Positions 1-8,111 of a DNA stretch of 64,000 bases are shown here, in pieces. How positions within the stretch are numbered: position 1 is the first letter of the stretch; every line of letters begins with the position of its first letter. This DNA is from Jiangella alkaliphila (lineage in GTDB: Bacteria > Actinomycetota > Actinomycetes > Jiangellales > Jiangellaceae), in contig NZ_LT629791.1 in NCBI RefSeq assembly GCF_900105925.1, positions 7,410,001 through 7,474,000 on the forward strand, given 5' to 3'. A program made the translations under genes and the position numbers. The notes below the pieces were generated by a model. The model was not told the DNA's origin. It worked only from the letters and a program-made list of their open reading frames with translations, and searched no databases.

Positions 1-271
1 TGGACGGCGGGAGGATTCCGGCAAGCATGCGCATCAGCGTCGACTTCCCGGCACCGTTGGCGCCGATGATGCCGACGGTGGTGCCGTGCTCGACATCGAA
101 CGAGACGTTCTGGACCGCGTGTACCTCTTTGACCGCCCGCTCACCCCGGCCGAACCGGACGAGAGCGGTCTTGAAGGTCGGTACTCGCTCGAACGTCGTG
201 CGGTACGTGAGCGAGACGTCCTCGACTCGCACCGCGAGATCGCGGCGCTTGGCGGCAGGCACCTGGGTCAC
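1..271 (-). CDS. ABC transporter ATP-binding protein, polysaccharide/teichoic acid export type (partial, N-terminal part)
   Basis: The first 90 residues are visible and the gene runs off the left edge. A Walker A motif, GANGAGKST, lies at residues 70-78 after a basic region. The roughly 60 residues before the P-loop and the neighbouring ABC-2 permease are typical of TagH/Wzt-type ATPases, which power export of a lipid-linked cell-wall polymer across the membrane. The chosen start is a GTG one base after the permease stop, so the two genes are almost certainly one transcript. Walker B and any C-terminal carbohydrate-binding domain lie outside the window. The substrate is not known. Confidence 0.85.
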   Translation of the reverse strand, partial: MTQVPAAKRRDLAVRVEDVSLTYRTTFERVPTFKTALVRFGRGERAVKEVHAVQNVSFDVEHGTTVGIIGANGAGKSTLMRMLAGILPPS

Positions 272-272
272 C

Positions 273-1151
273 TCAGAGACGGACGACAAATTCCCGCTCC
301 CTCGACATGAAGTACCAACCACCGAGCAGCAACGCCGCGATCGCCCACAGGGCTGCGGCGACCCAGAGCGTCACGCTGGGCACGACCCCGCGGACGATGA
401 GGTCGGTCCAGCCGCCGATCATGGAGAACAGCGGGTTCAAGTACATGAGCCAGCCGACATCGCCGAAGGCGTCTTCCAGCCGTTGCTGCCCCATCTCCGG
501 GTACCAGAGCACCGGCGACAGGTAGAGCCAGATACGCACGAAGTACGGCAGGAAGCTGGCGGTGTCGCGGAAGTACACCTGCAGGGTTCCGAACACCATC
601 GCCATACCGGCGGCGAACACCGTCAGCATGATGAGGAAGTAGAGCCCGAGCAGCATCTCCCATCGCAGCGGATGACCGAAGGCCAGGTGGATGGGGATGT
701 AGACGATGAGCGTCGGAAGGAACCGGAAGAACGCCGTACGCACCGCTGACAACGGCAGCAGGAGCTTCGGGAACGGCATGTTGAGCAGCAGGCTGCTGCC
801 GCTCACCACACTGGACGCTCCACTCTGCAGTGCGCCGGAGAAGTAGTAGAAGAAGAAAAGCCCGGCGCACAGGTGGACGAACCGCTCCGAGGCATCGCCA
901 CCGCCGCCGATGATCGTCACGAGCAGGTAGTAGACGATCGCGAGCAGCAGCGGGTTGATGACCAGCCAGAGCTGCCCGAACGTCGTGTTCGTGTTGGCCG
1001 CCCGCATGCCGGTGCGTGAGAGCTCGGCGGCGAACTGCCGGCGCTGCCACAGCGCGCGGAAGTACGTCCGCAGCTTGGGCAGCCCCGCCCTGTGCGGCTC
1101 GTACACGTGCACATACGAGGTGAATTCCTCGTCGACACGAGTGGCGTTCAT
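273..1151 (-). CDS. ABC-2 type membrane permease for cell-surface polysaccharide export
   Basis: This 292-residue protein has a cytoplasmic N-terminus of about 60 residues and then six hydrophobic segments. The first contains the run around LLLAIVYYLL and the last ends in GGWYFMSRER. Size and layout match TagG/Wzm permeases. It would form the channel for the ATPase encoded immediately downstream (residue 1 of that gene is one base past this stop). Upstream on the same strand are two glycosyltransferases, suggesting assembly and export of one envelope glycopolymer. An AGAAAGG ribosome-binding site precedes the ATG. No substrate can be named from sequence. Confidence 0.88.
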   Translation of the reverse strand: MNATRVDEEFTSYVHVYEPHRAGLPKLRTYFRALWQRRQFAAELSRTGMRAANTNTTFGQLWLVINPLLLAIVYYLLVTIIGGGGDASERFVHLCAGLFFFYYFSGALQSGASSVVSGSSLLLNMPFPKLLLPLSAVRTAFFRFLPTLIVYIPIHLAFGHPLRWEMLLGLYFLIMLTVFAAGMAMVFGTLQVYFRDTASFLPYFVRIWLYLSPVLWYPEMGQQRLEDAFGDVGWLMYLNPLFSMIGGWTDLIVRGVVPSVTLWVAAALWAIAALLLGGWYFMSREREFVVRL

Positions 1152-1278
1152 CGAAGGCTTGCCTTTCTACCGCGGCCGGGCGCTGGATCGGGTGGATCCG
1201 CACCGGATCGGGTCAAGGGTAGACGACACACAGACGAAATATCGCACCCGTGGGCCACGCGCGACGATGTATGCCATC

Positions 1279-2451
1279 TCACGCCGTCCCCAGGTCCGCG
1301 TACACGCCGGCGAGCACACGGGAGTCGTGCTCCCAGGCCAGTTGCAGCCGAGCCTTGCCCACCGCCTCGACGTAGCCAGTATAGCCGGACGCGACCGCCT
1401 CTACGGCCGTGGCCAGCGACGACGCGTCGCCAGGCACGTACAGGCGGCCGAGTCCGTAACGGAGCACGAATGCGTGGAGTTCCGGCAGGTTGGCCGCCAC
1501 GACCGGAACGCCCGCACGCACGGCGTGGAAGAGCTTGTTCGGCAGCGCCAGCCGGTGGTTCGCACAGGTATCGGTCAGCGTGACGACCGCCACTCCGACC
1601 TCCTGGTACAACCGGTCGACCTCGGGCAACGGCATCGGCGGCAGCACCTCGACGCCGGTGGTGTCGAGGCGGTAGCCGGGGTCGGCCGGTCCGGCGACGA
1701 CGGTGCGCAGCGACGGCAGCCGGGCGGCCGCACCGACGACCGCCTCGAGGTCGCGGCCGGGGCCGATGCGCCCGGCGTAGGCGAACCCGGCCGGCTGGTC
1801 CGGCAGCTCCGGCGGCTCGTGCTCGGCCAGCGGGAAGGTGTTGCGCACCACGCGGACGTCGGGCAGGCCACGGCCGCGCAGCCGGGCGGCGATGCCCTCG
1901 CTGACGGTCAGCACCACCCGCGCCTGTCCGGCCAGCCGGGTCTCGCTGCGCCGGCCGCGCCACCGCGCGAGCGGGGTGGGCCGGCCCGGCAGCCCGCGGT
2001 CGAACCACAGCTCGTGGCTGTCGTAGACCAGCTTCGCCGACCACTGGCGGGCGAGGTCGGCGCCGAGCGCCAGCGTGTTGAAGTCGTGGGCGTGCACGAC
2101 GTCGTGGGCTGGCCGGCCGGCCAGCAGCCGGGCGGCGTCGTCGCGCCAGCGCCGCTCGGTGCGCTCGCGGTGCTCGGGCAGCAGCAGCCAGCGCCCGGCC
2201 CGGCGCACCAGCGCCTTGGGGCCCGACGAGGACGCCAGCGCGACGCCGACGCCGCGCGGGGTGCCGGGCGGGCGCATGCCGCGGGACCGGGTGACCGACT
2301 CGACGGTGACGTCGTCGCCTGGGTCGAAGCCGTCCGGGACGTCGCGGCCGACGATGTGCACGGAGTGCCCCTCGGCCGTCAGCGTGGCGGCCTCGCGGAG
2401 CACCCGCGAGTCGCCGGCCACCGGGGACTGCACGAGCATCAGGACCTTCAC
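1279..2451 (-). CDS. Glycosyltransferase, GT-B fold (family 4-like)
   Basis: The protein has 390 residues. It opens with MKVLMLVQSPV, the first strand of a GT-B N-terminal domain, and has HAHDFNTL and YDSHELW in the middle, as in many actinobacterial family-4 glycosyltransferases. The C-terminal nucleotide-sugar-binding domain carries AYAGRIGPGRDL and PNKLFHAVRAGVPVV (an E-less version of the usual EX7E region). The GTG start overlaps the stop of the family-2 glycosyltransferase by four bases (GTGA), so the two are translationally coupled. Likely role: cytoplasmic transfer of a sugar onto the polymer exported by the downstream ABC transporter. Donor and acceptor are unknown. Confidence 0.82.
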   Translation of the reverse strand: MKVLMLVQSPVAGDSRVLREAATLTAEGHSVHIVGRDVPDGFDPGDDVTVESVTRSRGMRPPGTPRGVGVALASSSGPKALVRRAGRWLLLPEHRERTERRWRDDAARLLAGRPAHDVVHAHDFNTLALGADLARQWSAKLVYDSHELWFDRGLPGRPTPLARWRGRRSETRLAGQARVVLTVSEGIAARLRGRGLPDVRVVRNTFPLAEHEPPELPDQPAGFAYAGRIGPGRDLEAVVGAAARLPSLRTVVAGPADPGYRLDTTGVEVLPPMPLPEVDRLYQEVGVAVVTLTDTCANHRLALPNKLFHAVRAGVPVVAANLPELHAFVLRYGLGRLYVPGDASSLATAVEAVASGYTGYVEAVGKARLQLAWEHDSRVLAGVYADLGTA

Positions 2452-3536
2452 GTCGCCGGTCCTCCCGCGGCCGCGGCGTCGCGGGCGGCGCCGCGCCGCG
2501 ACCGGGCGGCGTCGCGTGACCCGAGGATGAACCCGGCGCCCCACGTCAGGTGCATCGTCGCCAGGACGGGCGGCAGCCAGGCGCGGGCGCGGGCGGGCAG
2601 CCCACGACCGGCCAGCGCCGCTGCGGCCGTCACGCCGAGGGCGTACCCGGCCGGCGCCAGCCAGCCGATCAGCAGCCACGACGGCCCCACCAGGCCGGCC
2701 AGCCCGGCCACGGTGCCCACGGTGACGGCCACGGTGACGGCGGGCGCGGCGAGGTAGCGGACGTTCGCGGTGTCGGGGTACCGGCGGACCACCTCGCGGC
2801 GCCACTGCCCGGTCTTGAGGAACTGCCGGGCCAGTGCGCGCAGGTTCGGCCGCGGCCGGTAGCTGACGACGAGGTCGGGCGTGAACCAGACGGTCTCGCC
2901 GGCCGCCCGGATGCGGTAGTTCAGCTCCCAGTCCTGGGCCCGGACGAAGTGCTCGTCGAAGCCGCCGAGGCGGTCGAGCACCTCGCGCCGGAACACCCCG
3001 AGATAGACGGTGTCAGCGGGGCCGGCCTGCCCGCCGAGGTGGAACTTCGCGCCGCCCAGCCCGAACGGCGACGTGTACGCCCAGGCGACGGCGCGCTCGA
3101 AGTCGGTCTGCCCCTCGGCGTTCATGATGCCGCCGACGTTGGCCGCACCGGTGCGCTCCAGCTCGGCGACGGCGGTGCGGATGTAGTGGTCGGACAGCAC
3201 GCCGTGACCGTCGACCCGCACGACGACGCCGTGCCGGGCGGCGCCGAGCGCGGCGTTGAGTCCGGCGGGCGTGCGGCCGGCCGGGTTCGCGACCAGCCTG
3301 ACCCGAGGGTCGGCGGCGGCGAGCTCGCGGGCGAGGTCGTCGGTGCGGTCGCGCGACGGGCCGAGCGCGAGCACCAGCTCGAGCTCGCCCGGGTACTGCT
3401 GCGCGAGCACCCCGGCGACGGCCTCGGCCAGGTGCCGTTCCTCGTCGAGCACGGGCATGATCACCGAGACGGCCGGCCACTCCCGCTCCTCGGGCGCGGC
3501 CGGCCGGTCGGTACGGGTGTGATCGGCGGCGTTCAT
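2448..3536 (-). CDS. Glycosyltransferase family 2 with C-terminal membrane segments
   Basis: The 362-residue protein begins with MNAADHTRTD and reaches the GT-A core at VSVIMPVLDEE. The metal-binding site normally written DXD reads RVDGHG here, as in ExoA-like succinoglycan glycosyltransferases. The conserved acceptor motif appears as QDWELNYRIR. From about residue 250 several hydrophobic stretches follow, so it is probably anchored in the inner face of the membrane. The ATG at 3536 was chosen because the upstream frame has no family similarity. The stop overlaps the GTG of the next glycosyltransferase. It probably adds or polymerises sugars for the exported polymer. Confidence 0.83.
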   Translation of the reverse strand: MNAADHTRTDRPAAPEEREWPAVSVIMPVLDEERHLAEAVAGVLAQQYPGELELVLALGPSRDRTDDLARELAAADPRVRLVANPAGRTPAGLNAALGAARHGVVVRVDGHGVLSDHYIRTAVAELERTGAANVGGIMNAEGQTDFERAVAWAYTSPFGLGGAKFHLGGQAGPADTVYLGVFRREVLDRLGGFDEHFVRAQDWELNYRIRAAGETVWFTPDLVVSYRPRPNLRALARQFLKTGQWRREVVRRYPDTANVRYLAAPAVTVAVTVGTVAGLAGLVGPSWLLIGWLAPAGYALGVTAAAALAGRGLPARARAWLPPVLATMHLTWGAGFILGSRDAARSRRGAARDAAAAGGPAT

Positions 3537-3660
3537 GTCGGCAGGCACCTTACCCGCTACCGGTCGCCGGCAGCTCATTGATCCACTCACCGGCGCCGGG
3601 CAACCTCCGTCGCCGCCCGGGCGTCGTCCCCTTGAAGGCGAATCCTCGGAGGGGATCACG

Positions 3661-4773
3661 ATGCCACGCACCCATACCCATCGACGGCACCGCCCACTCG
3701 GGCTGTTGCTGGCCGCGTCCGCGCTCGCTCTCGGCCCGCTCGCCGGGAGCGCCGCGGCCACGCCGAGCCCGGAGCCCACGGCCGAGGCCGAGGTGGTCCT
3801 GGAGGCGACCCTGGACCCGCGGAACGTCTTCGCGTCGCCGGGCTCGGTCGTCCCGCTCGAGGCGACGGTGACAAACACCGGGACGGCGGACATGACCGGC
3901 GGGAGCGCCGACTTCGAGGTGACCGGCGACGCCACCGTCGTCGGCGTCGAGCCCGGCGACGGCTGCGAGCAGGTGTCGCCGCAGCGGGTGGAGTGCCACA
4001 CCGACGCCGCGCTGGCGGCGGGCGAGTCGGCCACCGCGACCTTCGAGGTCCAGCTGCCCGACAACGTGTCCGAGACGATCGTGGGCGACGCCACGCTGAC
4101 CGTCGCCGGCGACAACGGCGGTGAGGCCACCGCCACGTCGATCCTCGAGGTCGGCCCGCCCGACGGCTACCACCTGCGGGTCACGGCCCCGGCATCCGCC
4201 GAGGGCGCGGCCGCCGAGTCCGTCGACCTGCTCACCACCGTGAGCAACGACGGCGGCATCGACCTCGCCGGCGCGAGCCTCGACGTCGAGGTGCCCGACG
4301 GCGCCACCATCACCGGCGTGACCGTTCCGGACCTCGTGCCCGGCACCGAGCGCCCGGACGAGGGCTGCGCGATCGTGACCCCGCGGCGCCTGGAGTGCCA
4401 CACGGAGCAGACGCTGATCGCCTACGACGGCTACTACGAGGCCACGGTCGAGGTGCTCTTCGACGACGACGCGCCGGCCGGCGAGCTGGGCGTCGCGACC
4501 GTCCGCGGCGCGGGCGACCAGGGCGGCGACGACACCGTCGACACCGCCGAGGTCGTGCTGACGGTGCTCGAGGGCGGCGGCACGGAGACGGGCGGCACCG
4601 AGACCGGCACGGAGACCGGCGGCGACGGTGGCACGGCCGGCGGGAACGAGCTGCCGAACACCGGCGGCGACGAGCTGGCCGACACCGGCGCGGGCCGGCT
4701 GCCCGTCCTGCTGGCCGGCGCCGTGCTGCTGGCGGCCGGCGGCGCGCTGCTGCTGCGCACCCGCCGGACCTGA
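3661..4773 (+). CDS. Secreted cell-wall-anchored protein with repeat (DUF11/CARDB-like) domains and sortase signal
   Basis: The ATG follows GGAGG closely. Residues 1-32 form a signal peptide (basic start, LLLAASALAL core). Two beta-sandwich-like repeats follow, each with a Cys pair in the pattern DGCEQVSPQRVECHT (near 105-118) and EGCAIVTPRRLECHT, so each repeat probably has one disulfide. A Gly/Thr/Glu-rich linker leads to two sortase-like motifs, LPNTG (331-335) and LADTG (339-343), then a hydrophobic helix and an RTRRT tail. The spacing makes LADTG the likely cleavage site, as used by class E sortases of actinobacteria. Role: surface structural or adhesive protein, function unknown. It converges on the LCP gene with only seven bases between them. 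Confidence 0.8.
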   Translation: MPRTHTHRRHRPLGLLLAASALALGPLAGSAAATPSPEPTAEAEVVLEATLDPRNVFASPGSVVPLEATVTNTGTADMTGGSADFEVTGDATVVGVEPGDGCEQVSPQRVECHTDAALAAGESATATFEVQLPDNVSETIVGDATLTVAGDNGGEATATSILEVGPPDGYHLRVTAPASAEGAAAESVDLLTTVSNDGGIDLAGASLDVEVPDGATITGVTVPDLVPGTERPDEGCAIVTPRRLECHTEQTLIAYDGYYEATVEVLFDDDAPAGELGVATVRGAGDQGGDDTVDTAEVVLTVLEGGGTETGGTETGTETGGDGGTAGGNELPNTGGDELADTGAGRLPVLLAGAVLLAAGGALLLRTRRT

Positions 4774-4780
4774 CCTCCGG

Positions 4781-6343
4781 CTACTCGTAGGAGCAGACGG
4801 ACGACATCTCGACCGGCTCCGTCTCGTCCGTCTCCTCGTCGTCCGGGTCGCCGGTCTCGTCGGAGGCCGGCTGCTCGGACGGCTCGTCGGCCGCTTCGTC
4901 ACGGGACTCCTCGGTCGGCTCGTCGGCCGGCTCGTCGGCGGCCGGCTCGTCGCTCGCCTCGTCGCTCGGCTCCTCGGATGCGGACTCCGACGGCGCCGGC
5001 TCCGCGTCGCCGGACAACAGCGCGTCGACCTCGTCGTGGATGAGCCCGATGTCCGGGTCGGCCGGCACGATGAGCGGCGGCACGAACTGCAGCGAGGTGA
5101 TCTCCTGGTCCTTCGCCTTCGACGCGAGGTTCACGAGGTTGGCGAGGTCCTGCCGCGGGATGTCGGTGGTGATGACCGACTTCGACGCGTCGGTCAGCTC
5201 GATGAAGTTCGACAGCACGGTCTGCGGGTCGGCCTGGTTGACCAGCGCGCCGATGACGCAGCGCTGCCGGGCCATGCGGGCGTAGTCCGACGACCCCTCA
5301 CGCGACCGGGCGTACCAGAGCGCGTGGTAGCCGTCGAGCTCCTGCAGCCCGGGCTCGAGGACGCGGCCCTTCTCGCCGATCGGCAGCTCCTCGTTCACGC
5401 GGATCGTGACGCCGCCGATCGCGTCGATGATGTCGCGGAACCCCTGCAGGTCGACGGCCACGTAGTAGTGCACCGGCAGGCCGAGCGTGCCCTCGACGGC
5501 CTGCTTGACCGCGGTGGGGCCGGGACCGGACGGGCCCTCGAACAGCTCCGGGTTCTCCTCGCCGAACGTCCACGTCGCGTTCAGCATGTAGTCGGACTCG
5601 TCGCTGTCGTCGTCGCCGGCGAAGCCGCGCGGGAACTCGTCGTCGGCGGGGGTGCCGTCGGGGAACCGGGCGTTCTCCAGGTTGCGCGGCAGGCTGATCA
5701 TCGCCGGCTCACCGGTGCGGACGTCGATGGAGACCAGGTTGATGCTGTCGGGACGGACGCCGACCCGGCCGTCGCCGGCGTCGACGCCGAGCAGCAGGAT
5801 GTTGAGCCGGCCGTCGCTGGCCGCGGCGACCTCGCCGGACGGGAACATCTCGACGACGGCGTCGTGCGCGGCCGTCGCGTACCGGGCGGCGACGACGAAC
5901 GGCGTCGACACCAGCGCCGCCAGCCCGAGCGTCGCGCCGATCATGATCAGCCGGTGCTTCTGGCTCAGCCCCGGTGGGTGGCCCAGGCGCCACGCGTCCA
6001 GCAGCAGCACGACCCACGCCGCCGCGACCCCGAAGGCGAGCAGCTTGAACATCGTCAGCAGCCACGGCCGGACGGCGAGCCCGGCGAGGTCCTGCAGCGG
6101 CACCAGCCAGAACACCAGCAGCGCCACGCCGATCAGGCCGCCGTAGACACCGAGCGCGATCTTCCCCGTCTTCTTGTGGCCGGCGACGAGCTGGGCGCTG
6201 CCGGGCGCGACGACGGACATGGCCATGAGCGTCACCGAACGACGGAACCGCGCCGCCTCGGCCCGCTGGGCGCGGAGCGCGGCGATCGCCTCGCGACGGG
6301 CCCGCACACGCCGCGGATCCGGCGGCCGTGCCGCTGTCGTCAT
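4781..6343 (-). CDS. LytR-CpsA-Psr (LCP) family protein with multi-helix N-terminus and acidic tail
   Basis: The 520-residue protein has four or so hydrophobic helices in residues 35-165 instead of the single anchor usual for LCP proteins. The LCP domain follows (LNILLLGVD near 178, ISLPRN, and YARSREGSSDYARM with the Arg residues that bind pyrophosphate lipid). After about residue 450 the chain is a run of Asp, Glu, Ser, Pro and Ala and ends in SSVCSYE. LCP enzymes attach glycopolymers to peptidoglycan outside the cell. The adjacent polymer export genes give it an obvious substrate. The acidic tail could bind cations or wall polymers; that is inference. Confidence 0.88.
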   Translation of the reverse strand: MTTAARPPDPRRVRARREAIAALRAQRAEAARFRRSVTLMAMSVVAPGSAQLVAGHKKTGKIALGVYGGLIGVALLVFWLVPLQDLAGLAVRPWLLTMFKLLAFGVAAAWVVLLLDAWRLGHPPGLSQKHRLIMIGATLGLAALVSTPFVVAARYATAAHDAVVEMFPSGEVAAASDGRLNILLLGVDAGDGRVGVRPDSINLVSIDVRTGEPAMISLPRNLENARFPDGTPADDEFPRGFAGDDDSDESDYMLNATWTFGEENPELFEGPSGPGPTAVKQAVEGTLGLPVHYYVAVDLQGFRDIIDAIGGVTIRVNEELPIGEKGRVLEPGLQELDGYHALWYARSREGSSDYARMARQRCVIGALVNQADPQTVLSNFIELTDASKSVITTDIPRQDLANLVNLASKAKDQEITSLQFVPPLIVPADPDIGLIHDEVDALLSGDAEPAPSESASEEPSDEASDEPAADEPADEPTEESRDEAADEPSEQPASDETGDPDDEETDETEPVEMSSVCSYE

Positions 6344-6513
6344 GCACTTCCCCCAATGAACCGGACGAGCCGGCGAGTCCCCGTGCTCGCCGCTTCGTCA
6401 GTATCACCACAGGGCCGGCCGAATTCACGGGCGGCACGCCGAGCCCAGGCGCCTCTCTAGTCACATCTGTCACATGAGTAGGTGGAACCGGGTCATTTCG
6501 GACTCGGCCGCCG

Positions 6514-7026
6514 TCAGACCTCGGCGTGGCCCTGCTCGCGGGAGTGCAGGATGGCCGCGCGCCGGGCCAGCCGGTGCGTCCGGCGGATCTCGGCCTCGGC
6601 GAACCGGCGGCGGTCCTCGTCGGTCTCCGGGAGCACCGGCGGCACCTCGCGCGGCGCGCCGTCGGCCCCGAGCGCGACGAACACGAGGTAGGCGGTGGCG
6701 ACGGGCGTGGCCGGCCGGACCTCGTTCCACGGCTCCGCGAGCACCCGCACGCCGACCTCCATCGACGTCCGGCCGGTCCAGTTCACCTTCGCGTGCGCGT
6801 GCACGAGGTTGCCGACGTGCACCGGCTCGAGCAACGTCATCTCGTCCATCGACGCCGTGACGGCCGGCCCGCCGGAGTGCCGCTGCGCCACCGCGCCGGC
6901 GACGTCGTCGACCAGTTTCATGATCACGCCACCGTGCACCGTGCCGAGCAGGTTCGTGTCGAGCGCGGTCATGATGCGCGACAGGCTGGTATGCGCGGCC
7001 GACGACGGCCGGCCCTCGGGACTCAT
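6514..7026 (-). CDS. Acyl-CoA thioesterase, hotdog fold
   Basis: This 170-residue protein has the hotdog pattern TNLLGTVHGGVIMKLVDDVAG, in which the Asn and His regions and the Asp near residue 41 form the active site of YciA/BFIT-type acyl-CoA hydrolases. A second conserved stretch, NLVHAHAKVNWTGRTSMEVGV, follows. It ends in a charged helical tail. Role: hydrolysis of acyl-CoA to free acid and CoA in the cytoplasm; chain length cannot be told. The ATG at 7026 was chosen because similarity starts there. The gene is divergent from the leader ORF/SAM-hydrolase-like unit. Confidence 0.85.
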   Translation of the reverse strand: MSPEGRPSSAAHTSLSRIMTALDTNLLGTVHGGVIMKLVDDVAGAVAQRHSGGPAVTASMDEMTLLEPVHVGNLVHAHAKVNWTGRTSMEVGVRVLAEPWNEVRPATPVATAYLVFVALGADGAPREVPPVLPETDEDRRRFAEAEIRRTHRLARRAAILHSREQGHAEV

Positions 7027-7043
7027 GCTCGACACCGTACGGC

Positions 7044-7073
7044 TTGACCATGCCGAACACGCGTCGGTACGGT
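7044..7073 (+). promoter_or_regulatory. Candidate sigma-70-type promoter for the leader ORF and SAM-hydrolase-like gene
   Basis: TTGACC (7044-7049) and TACGGT (7068-7073) are 18 bases apart. A start of transcription about 7-8 bases downstream would fall at or next to the GTG at 7081, giving a leaderless mRNA for the short leader ORF. Read by eye; no transcript data. Confidence 0.5.
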
Positions 7074-7080
7074 CTGTGAC

Positions 7081-7146
7081 GTGACGCACGGCCAGGCCAT
7101 GATGCGAATGCTGCACTTCAAGTGCGGCCGTTCGATGCTGGCCTGA
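7081..7146 (+). CDS. Short Met-rich leader ORF (21 codons), possible attenuation peptide
   Basis: The frame starts GTG and reads VTHGQAMMRMLHF then KCGRSMLA and stop. Four of its 20 internal codons are ATG. It lies right behind a promoter-like sequence with no room for a ribosome-binding site, so it would be translated from a leaderless transcript. Twenty bases after its stop is a strong intrinsic terminator, and the next gene looks like an S-adenosylmethionine-cleaving enzyme. This order (leader peptide, terminator, biosynthetic or catabolic gene) is that of transcription attenuation, with methionyl-tRNA supply as the natural signal. The coding nature is inferred from position and codon content only. 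Confidence 0.5.
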   Translation: MTHGQAMMRMLHFKCGRSMLA

Positions 7147-7166
7147 CGCGTCCACCGTCAGACACC

Positions 7167-7200
7167 GGGCTCCCGCACTGCGCGGGGGCCCTTTTGTTTT
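7167..7200 (+). terminator. Intrinsic terminator or attenuator ahead of the SAM-hydrolase-like gene
   Basis: GGGCTCCCGC (7167-7176) pairs with GCGGGGGCCC (7182-7191) over ten base pairs with one G-T pair and a five-base loop, followed directly by TTTTGTTTT (7192-7200). T-runs are rare in this GC-rich DNA, so the signal is strong. It sits inside the leader, 40 bases before the next start codon, not after a long gene. Confidence 0.75.
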
Positions 7201-7239
7201 GCCCATGACTTGTGTGTCCGCCCGGCCCCGAGGGGAACC

Positions 7240-8061
7240 ATGTATCCGCCGATCACCTATCTGACCGACTGTTCGGACACCAACGCGCGGGCCCGGCTGA
7301 CCACCCGCATGGCGGCGCTGTTCGGGCGGTCGCCGGTGGTGCTGCCGCTGGACGGGCCGGCGCCGGTGGAGTCGGCCGGGCTGACGCTGCTGGACGTGCT
7401 GCTGTCGACGCGGCTGCTCGGCGAGGACGGCCACCCGACGGTGACGCTGGTCAACGTGGCGCCGCGGGACGGCCGCTGGCCCAACGGCGCGCCGTTCGGC
7501 TGGTTCCGGCACGGCCGGCACACCGTGTTCACCACGTACGACCCGGCGCTGCTGGACCCGGTGCGACGACACCTCGGCGTGACCTCGGTCTCGGTGACGG
7601 ACGCGCGGACGGTGCTGGCGGCGGCCGAGTGGGCGTCCATCGGCGAGTCCGACGCCGCCGACCTCGCGGCCACGCAGTTCCGCAGCCTCTGGTACCTGCC
7701 CCTGCTGGCGAAGTGGGTGCTCGACGACCGGCCGGTGCCGTCGTCGCCGGTGGAGCTGCCCGTCCCCGAGCGGCCCGGCGGTGTCCGCGTCGCGCTGGTC
7801 GACAACTTCGGCAACTGCAAGCTGACCTGCACCGCCGCCGACCCCGGCGTGGCGGAGGGCGACCGTGTCGCCGTCGACACCGGACGTGGTGAGGCACGGA
7901 AGGTGCGCTACCACGAGCGGCTCTCCGACGTCCGCGCAGGCACGGCCGCGCTGGTCACGGGCAGCTCCGGCCCCGGATTCCTGGAGCTGGTCGTGAGCGG
8001 CGGCTCGGCGGCGGACGAGCTCGGGCTGCGCGCCGGCGACACCGTCGATCTCCAGGGCTGA
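7240..8061 (+). CDS. SAM hydrolase / SAM hydroxide adenosyltransferase-like protein (DUF62-like)
   Basis: The 273-residue protein begins MYPPITYLTDCSDTNAR, resembling the ITLLTDFG start of the DUF62 family, and has VALVDNFGNCKLT near residue 185, matching the conserved FGN strand that opens the C-terminal domain in that family. These enzymes split S-adenosylmethionine with water. The N-terminal Asp follows the family, but the usual DPGVG and GPDNG motifs are not recognisable, so the activity is uncertain. AGGGGAACC precedes the ATG. The gene is preceded by a terminator and a Met-rich leader ORF, which would suit a methionine- or SAM-linked role. Confidence 0.55.
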   Translation: MYPPITYLTDCSDTNARARLTTRMAALFGRSPVVLPLDGPAPVESAGLTLLDVLLSTRLLGEDGHPTVTLVNVAPRDGRWPNGAPFGWFRHGRHTVFTTYDPALLDPVRRHLGVTSVSVTDARTVLAAAEWASIGESDAADLAATQFRSLWYLPLLAKWVLDDRPVPSSPVELPVPERPGGVRVALVDNFGNCKLTCTAADPGVAEGDRVAVDTGRGEARKVRYHERLSDVRAGTAALVTGSSGPGFLELVVSGGSAADELGLRAGDTVDLQG

Positions 8062-8078
8062 CACGCGAGATCGGCAGG

Positions 8079-8106
8079 TTACAGAGCCGGTCGGCGACGG
8101 TATGGT
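8079..8106 (+). promoter_or_regulatory. Candidate promoter of the LCP gene at 8112
   Basis: TTACAG (8079-8084), 16 bases, then TATGGT (8101-8106). The start codon GTG at 8112 (or ATG at 8115) is only 6-9 bases after the -10 box, so the message is probably leaderless. No ribosome-binding site is present to support another arrangement. Confidence 0.5.
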
Positions 8107-8111
8107 CAAAC

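Noticed and set aside
955-2757. A 600-codon plus-strand frame opposite the permease and glycosyltransferase
   Set aside because: No family pattern; the opposite strand has clear glycosyltransferase and permease motifs with coupled starts.
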